A stretch of DNA of 64,000 bases from Acidobacteriota bacterium (GCA_020853395.1 JADYYY010000009.1:1-64000), one strand, 5' to 3'; shown: positions 45,880-56,770, counted from the stretch's first letter. Program-made: numbers and translations. Notes: a model not told the origin generated them from the sequence alone.

Positions 45880-46353
45880 ATGGCCGAGCAACGCGCGGAT
45901 CGCCTCATCGCCGACAACCGGAAAGCCGGCCACGACTACCACCTGCTCGAGACGTTCGAGGCGGGCATCGCGCTCACCGGTACGGAAGTCAAAGCCGCTC
46001 GTGAAGGGCGCGTGAACCTGCGCGACAGCTACTGCCGCCTCGATCGGGCCGAGGCCTATCTGATCGGCGCGCACATCGGGCAGTACTCGCACGGCGGCTA
46101 CGCGGCGCACGACCCCGTCCGCGCGCGCAAGCTGCTGCTGCACCGCGCCGAGCTGAACAAGCTGCTGGGCAAGACGACGGAGAAGGGCCTGACGATCGTG
46201 CCGCTGCGGATGTACTTCACGAAAACGGGCCGCGTGAAGCTCGCCATCGCGCTCGCCAAGGGCAAGAACACCATCGACAAACGCGAGACGATCCGGCGCC
46301 GCGAAGCGGAGCGCGAGACGCGATCGGCGATCAAGGGGCGCCGGGCCGACTGA
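45880..46353 (+). CDS. smpB: SsrA-binding protein SmpB
   Basis: A 157-residue SmpB, the tmRNA partner in trans-translation. Family motifs are NRKAGHDYHLLETFEAGIAL, GTEVKAAREGRVNLRDSYCR, LHRAELNKLLGKT and the basic tail KGKNTIDKRETIRRREAERE. The ssrA gene itself was not found in this window. It sits alone between polysaccharide genes. Confidence 0.96.
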   Translation: MAEQRADRLIADNRKAGHDYHLLETFEAGIALTGTEVKAAREGRVNLRDSYCRLDRAEAYLIGAHIGQYSHGGYAAHDPVRARKLLLHRAELNKLLGKTTEKGLTIVPLRMYFTKTGRVKLAIALAKGKNTIDKRETIRRREAERETRSAIKGRRAD

Positions 46354-46354
46354 G

Positions 46355-46360
46355 TATAAT
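46355..46360 (+). promoter_or_regulatory. perfect -10 element close to an ATG
   Basis: TATAAT (46355-46360) lies directly after the smpB stop and only 7 nt before the ATG at 46368. Transcription from it would start at or next to the start codon, giving a leaderless message. No convincing -35 is seen. Confidence 0.4.
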
Positions 46361-46367
46361 GGCGCCC

Positions 46368-46901
46368 ATGAAACGGTCCGGATGGGTGCTCATCGGCGTG
46401 CTCGTGCTCACCGCCGTCGTCGGCTGGCTGGTGCTGCGGCGTTCCTCCGAAAACGTCGTGCTCGACCTCGCCTCGAGCTTCGGCCAGGCGGTCGAGGTGC
46501 GTCCGGCGCCCGAGGCGTTCTCGGTCGCGGAGACGACGATTGCCGGCGTGGCGAAGCCCGCCATCCTGACCAAGGAGAACACGCGCGTCGCGTGGAGCGT
46601 GACGGTGCCGGATCGGGCCTGGCTCCATCTCAGCGCGGCCGTCCAGGAACCCGCCTGGACGACGGCCGGCGACGGCGTCGTCTTCCGCGTGTCGATCAAC
46701 GACGACGAGCTCCTCAACGTGGTCGTCAATCCGTACGGCGACGAGTCGCAGCGCAAGTGGCAGGACTACGCGCTGGATCTGTCGGAGTTCGCCGGCGAAC
46801 AGGTCCGGGTCTATCTGAAGACGAACACCAGCGTGCCGGGCAAGAACAACGCGGACGGCGATCTCGGCGCCTGGGGTGCCCCCCGCATCGTGACACGGTA
46901 G
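46368..46901 (+). CDS. hypothetical membrane-anchored protein
   Basis: A 177-residue protein with one N-terminal hydrophobic segment (WVLIGVLVLTAVVGWLVL, residues 5-22) and a beta-rich external part. WLHLSAAVQEPAWTTAGDGV, VVFRVSINDDELLNVVVNPY and VRVYLKTNTSVPGKNNADGD look like a jelly-roll, carbohydrate-binding-like sheet, but I cannot assign a family. ATG 46368 was preferred over ATG 46359, which lies within the TATAAT motif. It precedes the DegT gene by 16 bp. Confidence 0.75.
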   Translation: MKRSGWVLIGVLVLTAVVGWLVLRRSSENVVLDLASSFGQAVEVRPAPEAFSVAETTIAGVAKPAILTKENTRVAWSVTVPDRAWLHLSAAVQEPAWTTAGDGVVFRVSINDDELLNVVVNPYGDESQRKWQDYALDLSEFAGEQVRVYLKTNTSVPGKNNADGDLGAWGAPRIVTR

Positions 46902-46917
46902 CCGGGCGCCGCCGGCA

Positions 46918-48066
46918 ATGACGACGCCAGCCTCACGCGACAGCGCCGTCCCGCTGCTCGATCTGACGCTGCAGTACGCGCCGCTCAGGAACGAGATTCT
47001 GGCGGCGCTCGCGCGCGTCGCCGACAGCCAGCAGTTCATCCTCGGTCCCGAAGTCGAGGCGCTCGAGCGCACGCTCGCCGCGATGCTCGAGGTCGAGCAC
47101 GCGATCGGCGTGTCCTCGGGCACCGACGCCATCCTCGTCGCGCTGATGGCGCTCGGCATCGGCCCCGGCAGCGAAGTCATCGTGCCGACCTACTCGTTCT
47201 TCGCGACGGCCGGCTGCGTCAGCCGCCTGGGCGCGACGCCGGTGTTCGTCGACATCGACGAGACCACCTTCAACCTCGCGCCCGACGCCGTGCGGCGCGT
47301 GATCTCCCCGAGGACGCGCGCGATCATTCCCGTCCACCTGTACGGCCTCGCCGCCGACATGGACGCGCTGATCGCGATCGCCCAGGAGGCGCGCGTGCCG
47401 ATCGTCGAAGACGCCGCGCAGGCGATCGGCGCGCGGTACCGCGGCCGCATGGCGGGCAGCATCGGCCAGGCGGGCTGCTTCTCGTTCTTTCCCTCCAAGA
47501 ACCTCGGGGCGTTCGGCGACGGCGGCCTGGTCACCACGCGAGACGCGCGCCTCGCGCAGGAGATCCGGCTGCTGCGCAACCACGGCGCGGAGCCGAAGTA
47601 CTTCCATGCACGGATCGGCGGCAATTTCCGCCTGGACGCGTTGCAGGCCGCCGTGCTGCGCGTGAAGGCGCCCCACCTGCCAGCGTGGACCGAGGCGCGC
47701 CGGCGCAACGCCGCGCGCTACCGGCGGCTGTTCGCAGAAGCCGGCCTCGACGGCGTCGTCGAGCTACCGGTCGAACCAGCCGATTGCCTGCACGTGTACA
47801 ACCAGTTCGTCATCCGGGCACCACAGCGGGACGCCTTGCGCGAGCACCTCGCGCACCGCGGCGTCGGAACCGAGATCTATTACCCGGTGCCGTTCCATCG
47901 ACAGGAGTGTTTCTCGACGCTGGGCCGTGCGTCGGACGAGTTCGCCGTGGCCGATCGCGCCGCCGCCTCGTCGCTGGCGCTGCCGATCTACGGGGAGCTG
48001 ACCGAGGCGCAGCAGCGCCGTGTCGTCGCGAGCGTCCGGGACTTCTTCGACCGAGCCCCGTCATGA
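46918..48066 (+). CDS. DegT/DnrJ/EryC1 family PLP sugar aminotransferase
   Basis: A 382-residue sugar aminotransferase acting on nucleotide-linked keto-sugars. VPLLDLTLQYAPLRNEILAA, GVSSGTDAILVALMALGIGP, VPIVEDAAQAIGARYRGR and the PLP-lysine segment FSFFPSKNLGAFGDGGLVTT near residues 184-203 are family signatures; RLDALQAAVLRVK and VYNQFVIRA follow. It is coupled (ATGA) to the RfbD-like reductase. The product amino sugar presumably enters the surface polysaccharide. Confidence 0.92.
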   Translation: MTTPASRDSAVPLLDLTLQYAPLRNEILAALARVADSQQFILGPEVEALERTLAAMLEVEHAIGVSSGTDAILVALMALGIGPGSEVIVPTYSFFATAGCVSRLGATPVFVDIDETTFNLAPDAVRRVISPRTRAIIPVHLYGLAADMDALIAIAQEARVPIVEDAAQAIGARYRGRMAGSIGQAGCFSFFPSKNLGAFGDGGLVTTRDARLAQEIRLLRNHGAEPKYFHARIGGNFRLDALQAAVLRVKAPHLPAWTEARRRNAARYRRLFAEAGLDGVVELPVEPADCLHVYNQFVIRAPQRDALREHLAHRGVGTEIYYPVPFHRQECFSTLGRASDEFAVADRAAASSLALPIYGELTEAQQRRVVASVRDFFDRAPS

Positions 48067-48902
48067 GAGTGCTGGTGCTCGGCGCCGCCGGTCAGCTCGG
48101 AGCCGCGATGGTGCACGGCCTCGGGCGGCGCGACGAGGTCGTCGGGTTGACGCGGGCCGAGCTCGATCTGACGAGCCCGAACGTGCGGCGTGTCGTCGCA
48201 GACCTCCGTCCGGACGCGATCGTCAACTGCTCCGCGTACAACGCCGTCGATGCCGCGGAGGAGCACCCGCTGGATGCGCTCGCGACCAACGCGTTCGCGG
48301 TGCGCACGCTGGCGCGCGCGGCCGAGGACCTCGGCGCGGTGCTGGTCCACTACAGCACCGACTTCGTGTTCGACGGCGAGACGGACGTGCCGTACGACGA
48401 GACCGACGCCCCCAATCCGCGGAGCACGTACGGGTCGTCGAAGCTGCTCGGCGAGTGGTTCGCCGCGGCGGCGCCCCGGCACTACGTCTTGCGCGTCGAG
48501 AGCCTGTTCGGCGGACCGGCCGCGCGCAGCAGCGTGGACCGCATCGCAAATGGGATCAGGACCGGCACCGAAGTACGGGCGTTCTCCGATCGCGTCGTCT
48601 CGCCGAGCTACGTCGACGACGTCGTGCGGGCGACCGAAAGCCTGCTGCAGCAGGCATCCCCGTACGGCTTGTACCACTGCGTGAACACGGGGTGGACGAC
48701 GTGGCTCGATCTGGCGCGCGAAGCCGCCGTCCAGCTCGGCCGCCCGGAGGCGGCGATCGTGCCGATACGAATGGCCGAGGCCGGGCTCGCCGCCGGCCGC
48801 CCGAGATTCGCCGCGCTGTCGAACGCCAAGCTGGCTGGCGTCGGCATCGTGATGCCGACCTGGCAGGATGCGCTCGGGCGGTACCTCCGCGGCGGCGCAT
48901 AG
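48063..48902 (+). CDS. rfbD: dTDP-4-dehydrorhamnose reductase (RfbD family)
   Basis: A 279-residue extended SDR. The NAD(P) motif is VLVLGAAGQLGAAMV, then IVNCSAYNAVDAAEEHPLDA (a classical RfbD segment), YSTDFVFDGETDVPYDETDA and catalytic YGSSKLLGE. It would reduce dTDP-4-keto-rhamnose to dTDP-L-rhamnose. rfbA, rfbB and rfbC are not in the window, so a related nucleotide sugar is possible. ATG 48063 overlaps the DegT stop. Confidence 0.9.
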   Translation: MRVLVLGAAGQLGAAMVHGLGRRDEVVGLTRAELDLTSPNVRRVVADLRPDAIVNCSAYNAVDAAEEHPLDALATNAFAVRTLARAAEDLGAVLVHYSTDFVFDGETDVPYDETDAPNPRSTYGSSKLLGEWFAAAAPRHYVLRVESLFGGPAARSSVDRIANGIRTGTEVRAFSDRVVSPSYVDDVVRATESLLQQASPYGLYHCVNTGWTTWLDLAREAAVQLGRPEAAIVPIRMAEAGLAAGRPRFAALSNAKLAGVGIVMPTWQDALGRYLRGGA

Positions 48903-48920
48903 GCCGCGCGCCGCGACGTT

Positions 48921-50811
<1,891 letters not shown>

Positions 50812-50820
50812 CTCGTCGGC

Positions 50821-50839
50821 CGCGGCGTGAGGCGCCGCG
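50821..50839 (+). terminator. GC hairpin downstream of gmd
   Basis: Arms CGCGGCG and CGCCGCG with loop TGAGG form a perfect 7-bp stem 9 bp after the gmd stop. It has no T-run and may slow or protect the transcript end rather than terminate by itself. Confidence 0.35.
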
Positions 50840-50948
50840 CGGGCGGTCCCGACAGCCGCCGCGTACCGACGCCGCGCGTCCTGCCCGGACGCGTGGAACC
50901 CGACCGTCCTTCCAGGCCGTCTCCCGATAGCCCGGACACGCAGCTCGC

Positions 50949-50977
50949 GTTTGCGCGAGGCAGTGGTCTGCTAGACT
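50949..50977 (+). promoter_or_regulatory. candidate promoter of the efflux operon
   Basis: GTTTGC (50949-50954), a 17-bp spacer and TAGACT (50972-50977) predict initiation near 50984, within the palindromic operator. The -35 is weak. The arrangement lets a bound TetR repressor block initiation. Confidence 0.45.
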
Positions 50978-50981
50978 GTCA

Positions 50982-51003
50982 GAAATGACCGTCCGGTCAT
51001 TTC
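50982..51003 (+). promoter_or_regulatory. perfect palindromic operator for the adjacent TetR regulator
   Basis: Half-site GAAATGACCG (50982-50991), a TC centre and its exact complement CGGTCATTTC (50994-51003) form a 22-bp palindrome. It lies 8 bp before the tetR start and over the predicted transcription start. The core TGACCG..CGGTCA resembles known TetR/AcrR-type operators of the form TGACCnnnnGGTCA. Autorepression of tetR and the efflux genes is the natural reading. Confidence 0.8.
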
Positions 51004-51011
51004 AGTGACCC

Positions 51012-51623
51012 ATGAGTTCACGCCGAGTCAGCAAGACCGATGTCGTGGCCGACTTCCGGCGCGGCCAGATCCTCGCGGCCGCGCGCGACAGCCTGGAGCG
51101 GCGCGGCGTGTCCGAGACGACGGTGGACGGCATCGCCCGGGCGGCGGGGCTGGCGAAGGGCACGGTCTACCTCTACTACCGGTCGAAGGACGAAATCCTC
51201 GCGCAACTGTTGACGCGCGACCTCGGGGAATTGCAGGACGCGACCTTGCCCGTCATCACCGGAGCGGAGCCGCTCGATCGCCGGCTGCGCGAGTACCTCG
51301 AAGCAACGCTGACGTTCTTCGACGAGCGGCGCGAGTTCATCGAGCACTGCCAGTTCGAGATCAGCCCCGACGTCCGGCAGAAAGCGCGGCACACGCTCGG
51401 CCGGGTCTTCGCCGCTCAGGTCCAGGCGTGGGAAGCCGCGCTCCAACACGCCACGCCGCGCACGGCCGTCGCCGCGAGCCGGCGCACGGCGATCGCCAGG
51501 GCCATCGTGAGCCTCGCGCACGGCCTGACCATCCATCGCATCCGAGGCTGGCACGCCGGCAGCATCGACGAGATCGCCAGTGCCGCCGCATCGCTCCTCT
51601 GGCAAGGACTCGCCCGCCGATGA
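51012..51623 (+). CDS. TetR/AcrR-family transcriptional repressor
   Basis: A 203-residue TetR-type regulator. The N-terminal helix-turn-helix is RRGQILAAARDSLERRGVSE, TTVDGIARAAGLAKGTVYLY and YRSKDEILAQLL; the C-terminal ligand domain is helical and not conserved. It heads the operon with TolC-, EmrA- and EmrB-type genes and overlaps the next gene (ATGA), so it probably represses this pump until a substrate binds. The ligand is unknown. Confidence 0.93.
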   Translation: MSSRRVSKTDVVADFRRGQILAAARDSLERRGVSETTVDGIARAAGLAKGTVYLYYRSKDEILAQLLTRDLGELQDATLPVITGAEPLDRRLREYLEATLTFFDERREFIEHCQFEISPDVRQKARHTLGRVFAAQVQAWEAALQHATPRTAVAASRRTAIARAIVSLAHGLTIHRIRGWHAGSIDEIASAAASLLWQGLARR

Positions 51624-53005
51624 CCATCGCCGCCCTTCGCTCGCTGCTCCTGCTGCTCGCCTGCGCCCCGCTCGCGGCCGCACAGGCGCTCACGCCCGAA
51701 CTGCTCGCTCGAGGGGTGCCCACCGGCAACGTCTCACCGGAACCGCTGCAGCTTTCGCTCGGCGGCGCCATCGAGCGCGGCTTGACGGCGAATCTCGCGG
51801 TCGTCGCGAGCGCCAGCGACGTCCGATCCGCGGCCGCCTCGCGCCTCCAGGCGCTCAGCGCGCTCCTGCCTCACGCCGCCGCCACCGTGCGCCAGAGCGA
51901 TCAAGTGCTCAACACCGCCGCGTTCGGGTTCACGGGCTTCGGCGACCTGCCCAGCCTGATCGGCCCGTTCCCCGTGTTCGACGCGCGCGTGGCCCTGTCG
52001 GCGCCGTTGTTCGACGCCGCCGCCCTGCACGAGTGGCGCGCCGAGCGGGCCATGGCTGCGGCCGCGCAGGCCGACGATCGCCGCGTCCGCGAGATCGTCG
52101 TGCTCGCCGTCGGCAACGTGTACCTGCAGGCGCTCGCCGATGGCGCCCGCGTCGAGTCGGCGAGGTCGCAGCGCGAGACGGCGCAGGCGCTGGTCACGCT
52201 GGCCGAGGATCAGCACGCGGCCGGCCTCGTGGCGCGCATCGACGTCCTGCGGCAGCAGACCCAACTGGCCGGCGCGCGGGCCAGGCTCATCGACGCCGAG
52301 AACCTGCTGGCCAAGCGCAAGCTGCAGCTTGCGCGCGCCATCGGCCTGCCCGCCGGGCAGGCGTTCGAGCTGAGCGACCGCGTCGACTACGTCGCGGCCC
52401 CGGAGATGACCGAAGAGGCGGGTCTCGCGGAGGCGCTCGAGCACCGCCAGGACGTCAGGAGCGCCACCGCCCGCGTGGACGCGGCGCGACAGGCGCGACA
52501 GGCCGCCGCGAGCGGCCGGCTGCCCAGCCTCCGGCTCGATACCGACCTCGGCGCGCTCGGCACGAGCGCCGGCACGGCCGAGCGCACCTACACGATTGCC
52601 GCGAGCGTGCACGTCCCGATCTTCGAAGGCGGACGGACGGCGGCCAACGTGCAGCGCGCCGATGCGGCGCTGCACCGGCGCGAAGCCGAGCTGGCGGATG
52701 CGACGGTCGGCGTGCGGTACGACCTCTCCGCGGCGCTGCTCGACGTCAAGGCCGCCGCCGCGCGCGTGGAGGCCGCGGCCGAAGAAGCCGCGCTCGCGCG
52801 CGAGGCGCTGACACAAGCGCAGGATCGCTTCCGCGCCGGCGTCGCCAGCAGCATCGAGCTCGTTCAGGCCCAGGAGGCGGTGACCCGCGCCAGCGAGCAC
52901 TACATCGCCAGCGTCTACGGGCACAACCTCGCGAAGATCGAGCTCGCGCGGGCGCTCGGCGAGGGCGAAACCCGGTTCCTGACGCTGGTGGGAGGACACC
53001 CGTAG
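51620..53005 (+). CDS. TolC-family outer-membrane efflux protein
   Basis: A 461-residue outer-membrane factor with signal peptide (LRSLLLLLACAPLAAAQA). It has two repeated helical hairpins, as in TolC/OprM: LSLGGAIERGLTANLAVVAS, VGNVYLQALADGARVESARS, VHVPIFEGGRTAANVQRADA (the conserved PIFEGG stretch) and DRFRAGVASSIELVQAQEAV. It forms the exit duct for the EmrAB-type pump encoded next. It overlaps tetR by 4 bp and the adaptor gene by one base. Confidence 0.92.
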   Translation: MTIAALRSLLLLLACAPLAAAQALTPELLARGVPTGNVSPEPLQLSLGGAIERGLTANLAVVASASDVRSAAASRLQALSALLPHAAATVRQSDQVLNTAAFGFTGFGDLPSLIGPFPVFDARVALSAPLFDAAALHEWRAERAMAAAAQADDRRVREIVVLAVGNVYLQALADGARVESARSQRETAQALVTLAEDQHAAGLVARIDVLRQQTQLAGARARLIDAENLLAKRKLQLARAIGLPAGQAFELSDRVDYVAAPEMTEEAGLAEALEHRQDVRSATARVDAARQARQAAASGRLPSLRLDTDLGALGTSAGTAERTYTIAASVHVPIFEGGRTAANVQRADAALHRREAELADATVGVRYDLSAALLDVKAAAARVEAAAEEAALAREALTQAQDRFRAGVASSIELVQAQEAVTRASEHYIASVYGHNLAKIELARALGEGETRFLTLVGGHP

Positions 53006-54222
53006 TGGCGATTCGTGCTTCTTCTTCGTGGCGCCCGTGGATGCTCGGCGGGCTGGCCGTCGCCGTGCTCGTCGGCGGCTACTGGCTGTGGACGGTGCTC
53101 TCGCCGCGCGAGTCCACCGATGACGCGCAGGTCAGCGGCCACGTCAGTCCCGTCGCGGCCCGCGTCGGCGGTGCCGTGCTGGCGATGCACGTGCGCGACA
53201 ACCAGACCGTCAACGCCGGCGACGTGCTCGTCGAGATCGACCCCCACGACTACCGGATCGCGCTGGCGCGCGCCGAGGCCGACCTCGCGGCGGCCGAAGC
53301 GGCGGCCCGCGCGGCGCGCAGCAGCGTGCCGGTGACGTCGGCGACGGCGAGGAGCGGCCAGGACATCGCCGAGGCCGGCACCGGCAGCGCCGACGCCGCG
53401 CTGAAGGCGGCGCAGCGCGAGGTGGACGCGGCGTCCGCGAAGCTCGCCGCCGCGCGCGCGCGCGTCGCCGAAGCCGCCGCCGTCGCGACCCGTGCGGCGC
53501 AGGACCTCGAGCGCCTGCGGCCGCTCGTGCAGAAGGACCAGGTGCCCCGTCAGCAATTCGATCTGGCCGCCTCGACGGCCGAGGCATCCCGTGCGGCGGT
53601 CGCATCGGCGGAGGCGGCCGTGCGCGAGGCCGAGGCGAATCTGGACGTGGCCACCGCGCGCCGCGGCCAGGCCGACGCCGCGCTCGCACAAGCCAGAGCG
53701 CAGACCACGGCCGCCGCCACGGCACCGCAGCAAATCGCGCTGACCGAAGCGCAGGCGGCCGTCGCGGACGCGCACGTGCTGCAGGCCCGCACGGCGCTGC
53801 AACAGGCGCAGACGAACCTCGAGCGCACCACTGTCCGCGCACCGGCCAACGGCGTGGTCAGCCGCCGGTCCGTCGAACCCGGACAGATCGTGCAACCGGG
53901 CCAGCCGCTCATGGCGATCGCCACGCTCGACGACGTGTGGGTGGTGGCGAACTTCAAGGAAACGCAGTTGCGCGACATGAAGGCCGGCCAGCGGGCCGAG
54001 GTCGAGGTCGACGCCTTCGGCGGCCATCCGCTCGCCGGACACGTGGACAGCATCGCGGGCGCCACCGGCGCGACGTTCAGCCTGCTGCCGCCCGACAACG
54101 CCACCGGCAACTTCGTGAAGGTCGTGCAGCGCGTGCCGGTCAAGATCGTCCTCGACGACAGGACCTCCGACGCCGTGCTGCGGCCCGGCATGTCGGTGAA
54201 CGCGACCGTCTACCTGCGATGA
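53005..54222 (+). CDS. HlyD/EmrA-type membrane-fusion protein
   Basis: A 405-residue periplasmic adaptor. One N-terminal helix (WMLGGLAVAVLVGGYWLW) is followed by STDDAQVSGHVSPVAARVGG and a split lipoyl domain, a long Ala/Glu-rich coiled-coil hairpin (residues about 95-260), and TTVRAPANGVVSRRSVEPGQ with VWVVANFKETQLRDMKAGQR, both EmrA signatures. The start is GTG 53005, with GGAGG 7 nt upstream inside the end of the TolC gene. It links the inner-membrane pump to TolC. Confidence 0.93.
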   Translation: MAIRASSSWRPWMLGGLAVAVLVGGYWLWTVLSPRESTDDAQVSGHVSPVAARVGGAVLAMHVRDNQTVNAGDVLVEIDPHDYRIALARAEADLAAAEAAARAARSSVPVTSATARSGQDIAEAGTGSADAALKAAQREVDAASAKLAAARARVAEAAAVATRAAQDLERLRPLVQKDQVPRQQFDLAASTAEASRAAVASAEAAVREAEANLDVATARRGQADAALAQARAQTTAAATAPQQIALTEAQAAVADAHVLQARTALQQAQTNLERTTVRAPANGVVSRRSVEPGQIVQPGQPLMAIATLDDVWVVANFKETQLRDMKAGQRAEVEVDAFGGHPLAGHVDSIAGATGATFSLLPPDNATGNFVKVVQRVPVKIVLDDRTSDAVLRPGMSVNATVYLR

Positions 54223-55817
54223 GCGACGGATCCCCGCCAGCCGGCGGAGCCGGCAACGCGCCGAGCCGCCCCGCATCCGACGAGCAGGGCGCGCACGTCA
54301 ACCCGTGGCTCACCGCCGTCGCGGTGATGTTCGGCACGTTCATGGTCGTGCTCGATACGACCGTGGTGAACGTCTCGCTCTCGCACATCGCGGGCAGCCT
54401 GTCGGCCACGGTCGAGGAATCGACCTGGGTGCTCACGTCGTACATCGCGGCCAACGCCGTCGTGCTGCCGATGACCGGCTGGCTCGCGTCGCTCTTCGGC
54501 CGCAAGCGCCTCCTGATTCTGTCGATCACGAGCTTCACGGCCGCCTCGATGCTCTGCGGCGTCGCGCCGAACCTCCTCGTGCTCGTGATCTTCCGCGTGA
54601 TGCAGGGCGCGACCGGCGGCGTGATGCAGCCGCTCTCGCAGGCCATCCTGCTCGAGGCGTTCCCGCCGCACGAACGGGGCAAGGCCATGGGATTCTGGGG
54701 CCTCGGCATAGTGGTCGCGCCCATCCTGGGGCCGGTGCTGGGCGGCTGGCTGACCGACAACTACTCGTGGCGGTGGGTGTTCTACATCAACATCCCGATC
54801 GGCGTCGTGTCGGTGCTGCTCACGCGGCTGTGGGTCTTCGATCCGGCGTACCTGCGCCGGGCGGCGTCGGCGACGATCGACTATCTCGGCCTGTCGCTGC
54901 TGGCGATCGGCGCGGGCTGCCTCCAAGTGATGCTCGATCGAGGACAGGAGGAGGACTGGTTCGATTCGACGCTCATCGTCGGGCTGGCGGTGGCCGCGAT
55001 GTTCGGCCTCGTGACGTTCTGCTGGCGCGAGCTCCGCTCCCGTCATCCGATCGTGGATCTGCACGTGTTCCGGCATCGCACGTTCGCGGTCGGCGTGCTG
55101 CTCATGACGGCGCTCGGCTTCGTGCTCTTCGGCAGCCTGGTCCTGATGCCGGTGATGATGCAGTCGCTCTACGGCTACCCGTCGCTGCAGGCCGGCATCG
55201 CGCTCGCGCCGCGCGGCATGGGCTCGTTCATCGCGATGCCGGTCGTCGGGCTGCTCACCTCGCGGGTGGATCCCCGCAAGCTGATCGCCGTCGGCCTCGC
55301 CGTCGGCGCGTGGACCTTGATCTGGCTCGGTTCCATCAACCTCCAGGCGGGCTACTGGGATTTCTTCTGGCCCCAGGTCATTCAAGGCGTCGCGCTCGGA
55401 CTGCTGTTCGTGCCGCTGACGACCGTCGCGATGGCGGACCTGCCGCGCGAGGAAATCGGCAACGCGTCGAGCCTCTTCAACCTCATGCGGAACGTCGGCA
55501 GCAGCGTCGGCATCGCCGCGGTCGCCACGCTGTTGACCCGCACGCGCGTCACGCATGCCGCCGTGCTCAGCGAGCACATCAGCCCGTACAATCCCGCGAG
55601 CGAGGCGACGCGTCAGGCGCTCGGCCGGCTGCTCGGCACGCCGAACGACCTGGTCGCCCTGGCGGCGATGAACGGGATGGTGCAGCGGCAGGCGTCGATG
55701 CTGGCGTTCGTCGACCTGTTCCGGCTCCTCGGGATCGTGTTCATCGTGCTGATCCCGGTCGTCTTCCTCATGCGACGGCCCGCCGCCTCTCAGCCGGTTG
55801 CCGCCGTCGTGGAGTGA
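54219..55817 (+). CDS. DHA2-family drug:proton antiporter (EmrB/QacA)
   Basis: A 532-residue, 14-helix major facilitator. Motifs are VVLDTTVVNVSLSHIAGSLS (TM1 motif D1), WLASLFGRKRLLI (motif A), RVMQGATGGVMQPLSQAILL and GWLTDNYSWRWVFYINIPIG (motif C region and beyond), as in EmrB. A Pro/Gly-rich N-terminal tail of about 28 residues precedes the first helix. It overlaps the adaptor gene (ATGA) and its 3' end overlaps convergent pdxA by 28 bp. It probably exports hydrophobic toxicants; the substrate is unknown. Confidence 0.93.
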   Translation: MSDGSPPAGGAGNAPSRPASDEQGAHVNPWLTAVAVMFGTFMVVLDTTVVNVSLSHIAGSLSATVEESTWVLTSYIAANAVVLPMTGWLASLFGRKRLLILSITSFTAASMLCGVAPNLLVLVIFRVMQGATGGVMQPLSQAILLEAFPPHERGKAMGFWGLGIVVAPILGPVLGGWLTDNYSWRWVFYINIPIGVVSVLLTRLWVFDPAYLRRAASATIDYLGLSLLAIGAGCLQVMLDRGQEEDWFDSTLIVGLAVAAMFGLVTFCWRELRSRHPIVDLHVFRHRTFAVGVLLMTALGFVLFGSLVLMPVMMQSLYGYPSLQAGIALAPRGMGSFIAMPVVGLLTSRVDPRKLIAVGLAVGAWTLIWLGSINLQAGYWDFFWPQVIQGVALGLLFVPLTTVAMADLPREEIGNASSLFNLMRNVGSSVGIAAVATLLTRTRVTHAAVLSEHISPYNPASEATRQALGRLLGTPNDLVALAAMNGMVQRQASMLAFVDLFRLLGIVFIVLIPVVFLMRRPAASQPVAAVVE

Positions 55818-56698
55818 TCGCGGCCGCGCGCGAGCCTGGCGGCGAGCCGCACGGCCTCGACGAGGCTGCCTTCGTCCGCCGTGCCCTTGCCGGCGATGTC
55901 GAAGGCCGTGCCGTGATCGACCGAGGTCCGGATGATCGGCAGGCCGAGCGTCACGTTGACCGACTTGCCGAACGCGATGAGCTTCACGGGGACGAGCCCT
56001 TGGTCGTGGTACATCGCGATCACGACGTCGAATTCACCTCGCACGGCGCGAACGAAGAGCGTGTCGGCCGGATAGGGCCCGTACGCGTTGATGCCGCGAT
56101 CGCGGGCGCCGGCGATCGCGGGCGCGATGATCGCGGCGTCTTCGGCGCCGAGCAGGCCGGCTTCGCCCGCATGCGGATTCAGGCCGGCGACCGCGATCCT
56201 GGGCGCCGTCACGCCGAATCTCGGCAGCTCGGCCGCGACGAGCCCCATCAGCGCGACGAGGCCGTCGGTCGTCAACGCGCGCGGCACGTCGGCGAGCGGG
56301 ATGTGGACGGTCGCCAGCACGACTCGAAGGACGTCGGACCAGAACATCATCGCGACCTCCGGCGCGCCGCACAGATGACCGAGCAGATCGGTGTGGCCTT
56401 TCCACGGAAGCCCGGCCGCGGCGAACGCGGCCTTGCTCACCGGCGCCGTCGCAATCGCATCGACTCGGCCCGAGAGCGCATCCATCGTGGCGCGGACGAC
56501 CGTCTCGTACGCCGTACGGCCCGCCGCGGCATTCACCTGTCCTCGCGGAAAGGCTGCGACCTCGGCGAGGTCATGGGGACCGTAGAGCACCGGCCGGCAG
56601 ACGCCCAGCACGCCCGGATGCGCCGCAGCCTTCACGGCGATCTCCGGACCGATCCCCGAAGGGTCCCCGGTGGTGATGGCAACGATGGGCAACGACAC
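55790..56698 (-). CDS. pdxA: 4-hydroxythreonine-4-phosphate dehydrogenase PdxA
   Basis: A 302-residue PdxA of the DXP-dependent pyridoxal phosphate pathway. VAITTGDPSGIGPEIAVKAA is the family start; metal and substrate residues lie in KGHTDLLGHLCG, GLNPHAGEAGLLG and MYHDQGLVPVKLIAF. It is a little shorter than E. coli PdxA (about 329), mainly near residues 40-60. The start is GTG 56696-56698. The 3' end overlaps emrB convergently. Confidence 0.94.
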   Translation of the reverse strand: MSLPIVAITTGDPSGIGPEIAVKAAAHPGVLGVCRPVLYGPHDLAEVAAFPRGQVNAAAGRTAYETVVRATMDALSGRVDAIATAPVSKAAFAAAGLPWKGHTDLLGHLCGAPEVAMMFWSDVLRVVLATVHIPLADVPRALTTDGLVALMGLVAAELPRFGVTAPRIAVAGLNPHAGEAGLLGAEDAAIIAPAIAGARDRGINAYGPYPADTLFVRAVRGEFDVVIAMYHDQGLVPVKLIAFGKSVNVTLGLPIIRTSVDHGTAFDIAGKGTADEGSLVEAVRLAARLARGRDHSTTAATG

Positions 56699-56770
56699 TA
56701 GGTGGACCCGCGACGGCCAACCGTCGACCGAAGACTGACGCGATGAGCCAACGGCCGGCCAGGCATCGCG

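Noticed and set aside
45880-46901. ssrA (tmRNA) next to smpB
   Set aside because: Flanks of smpB are fully used by GT2 and the anchored protein genes; no tRNA-like ends or tag reading frame seen.
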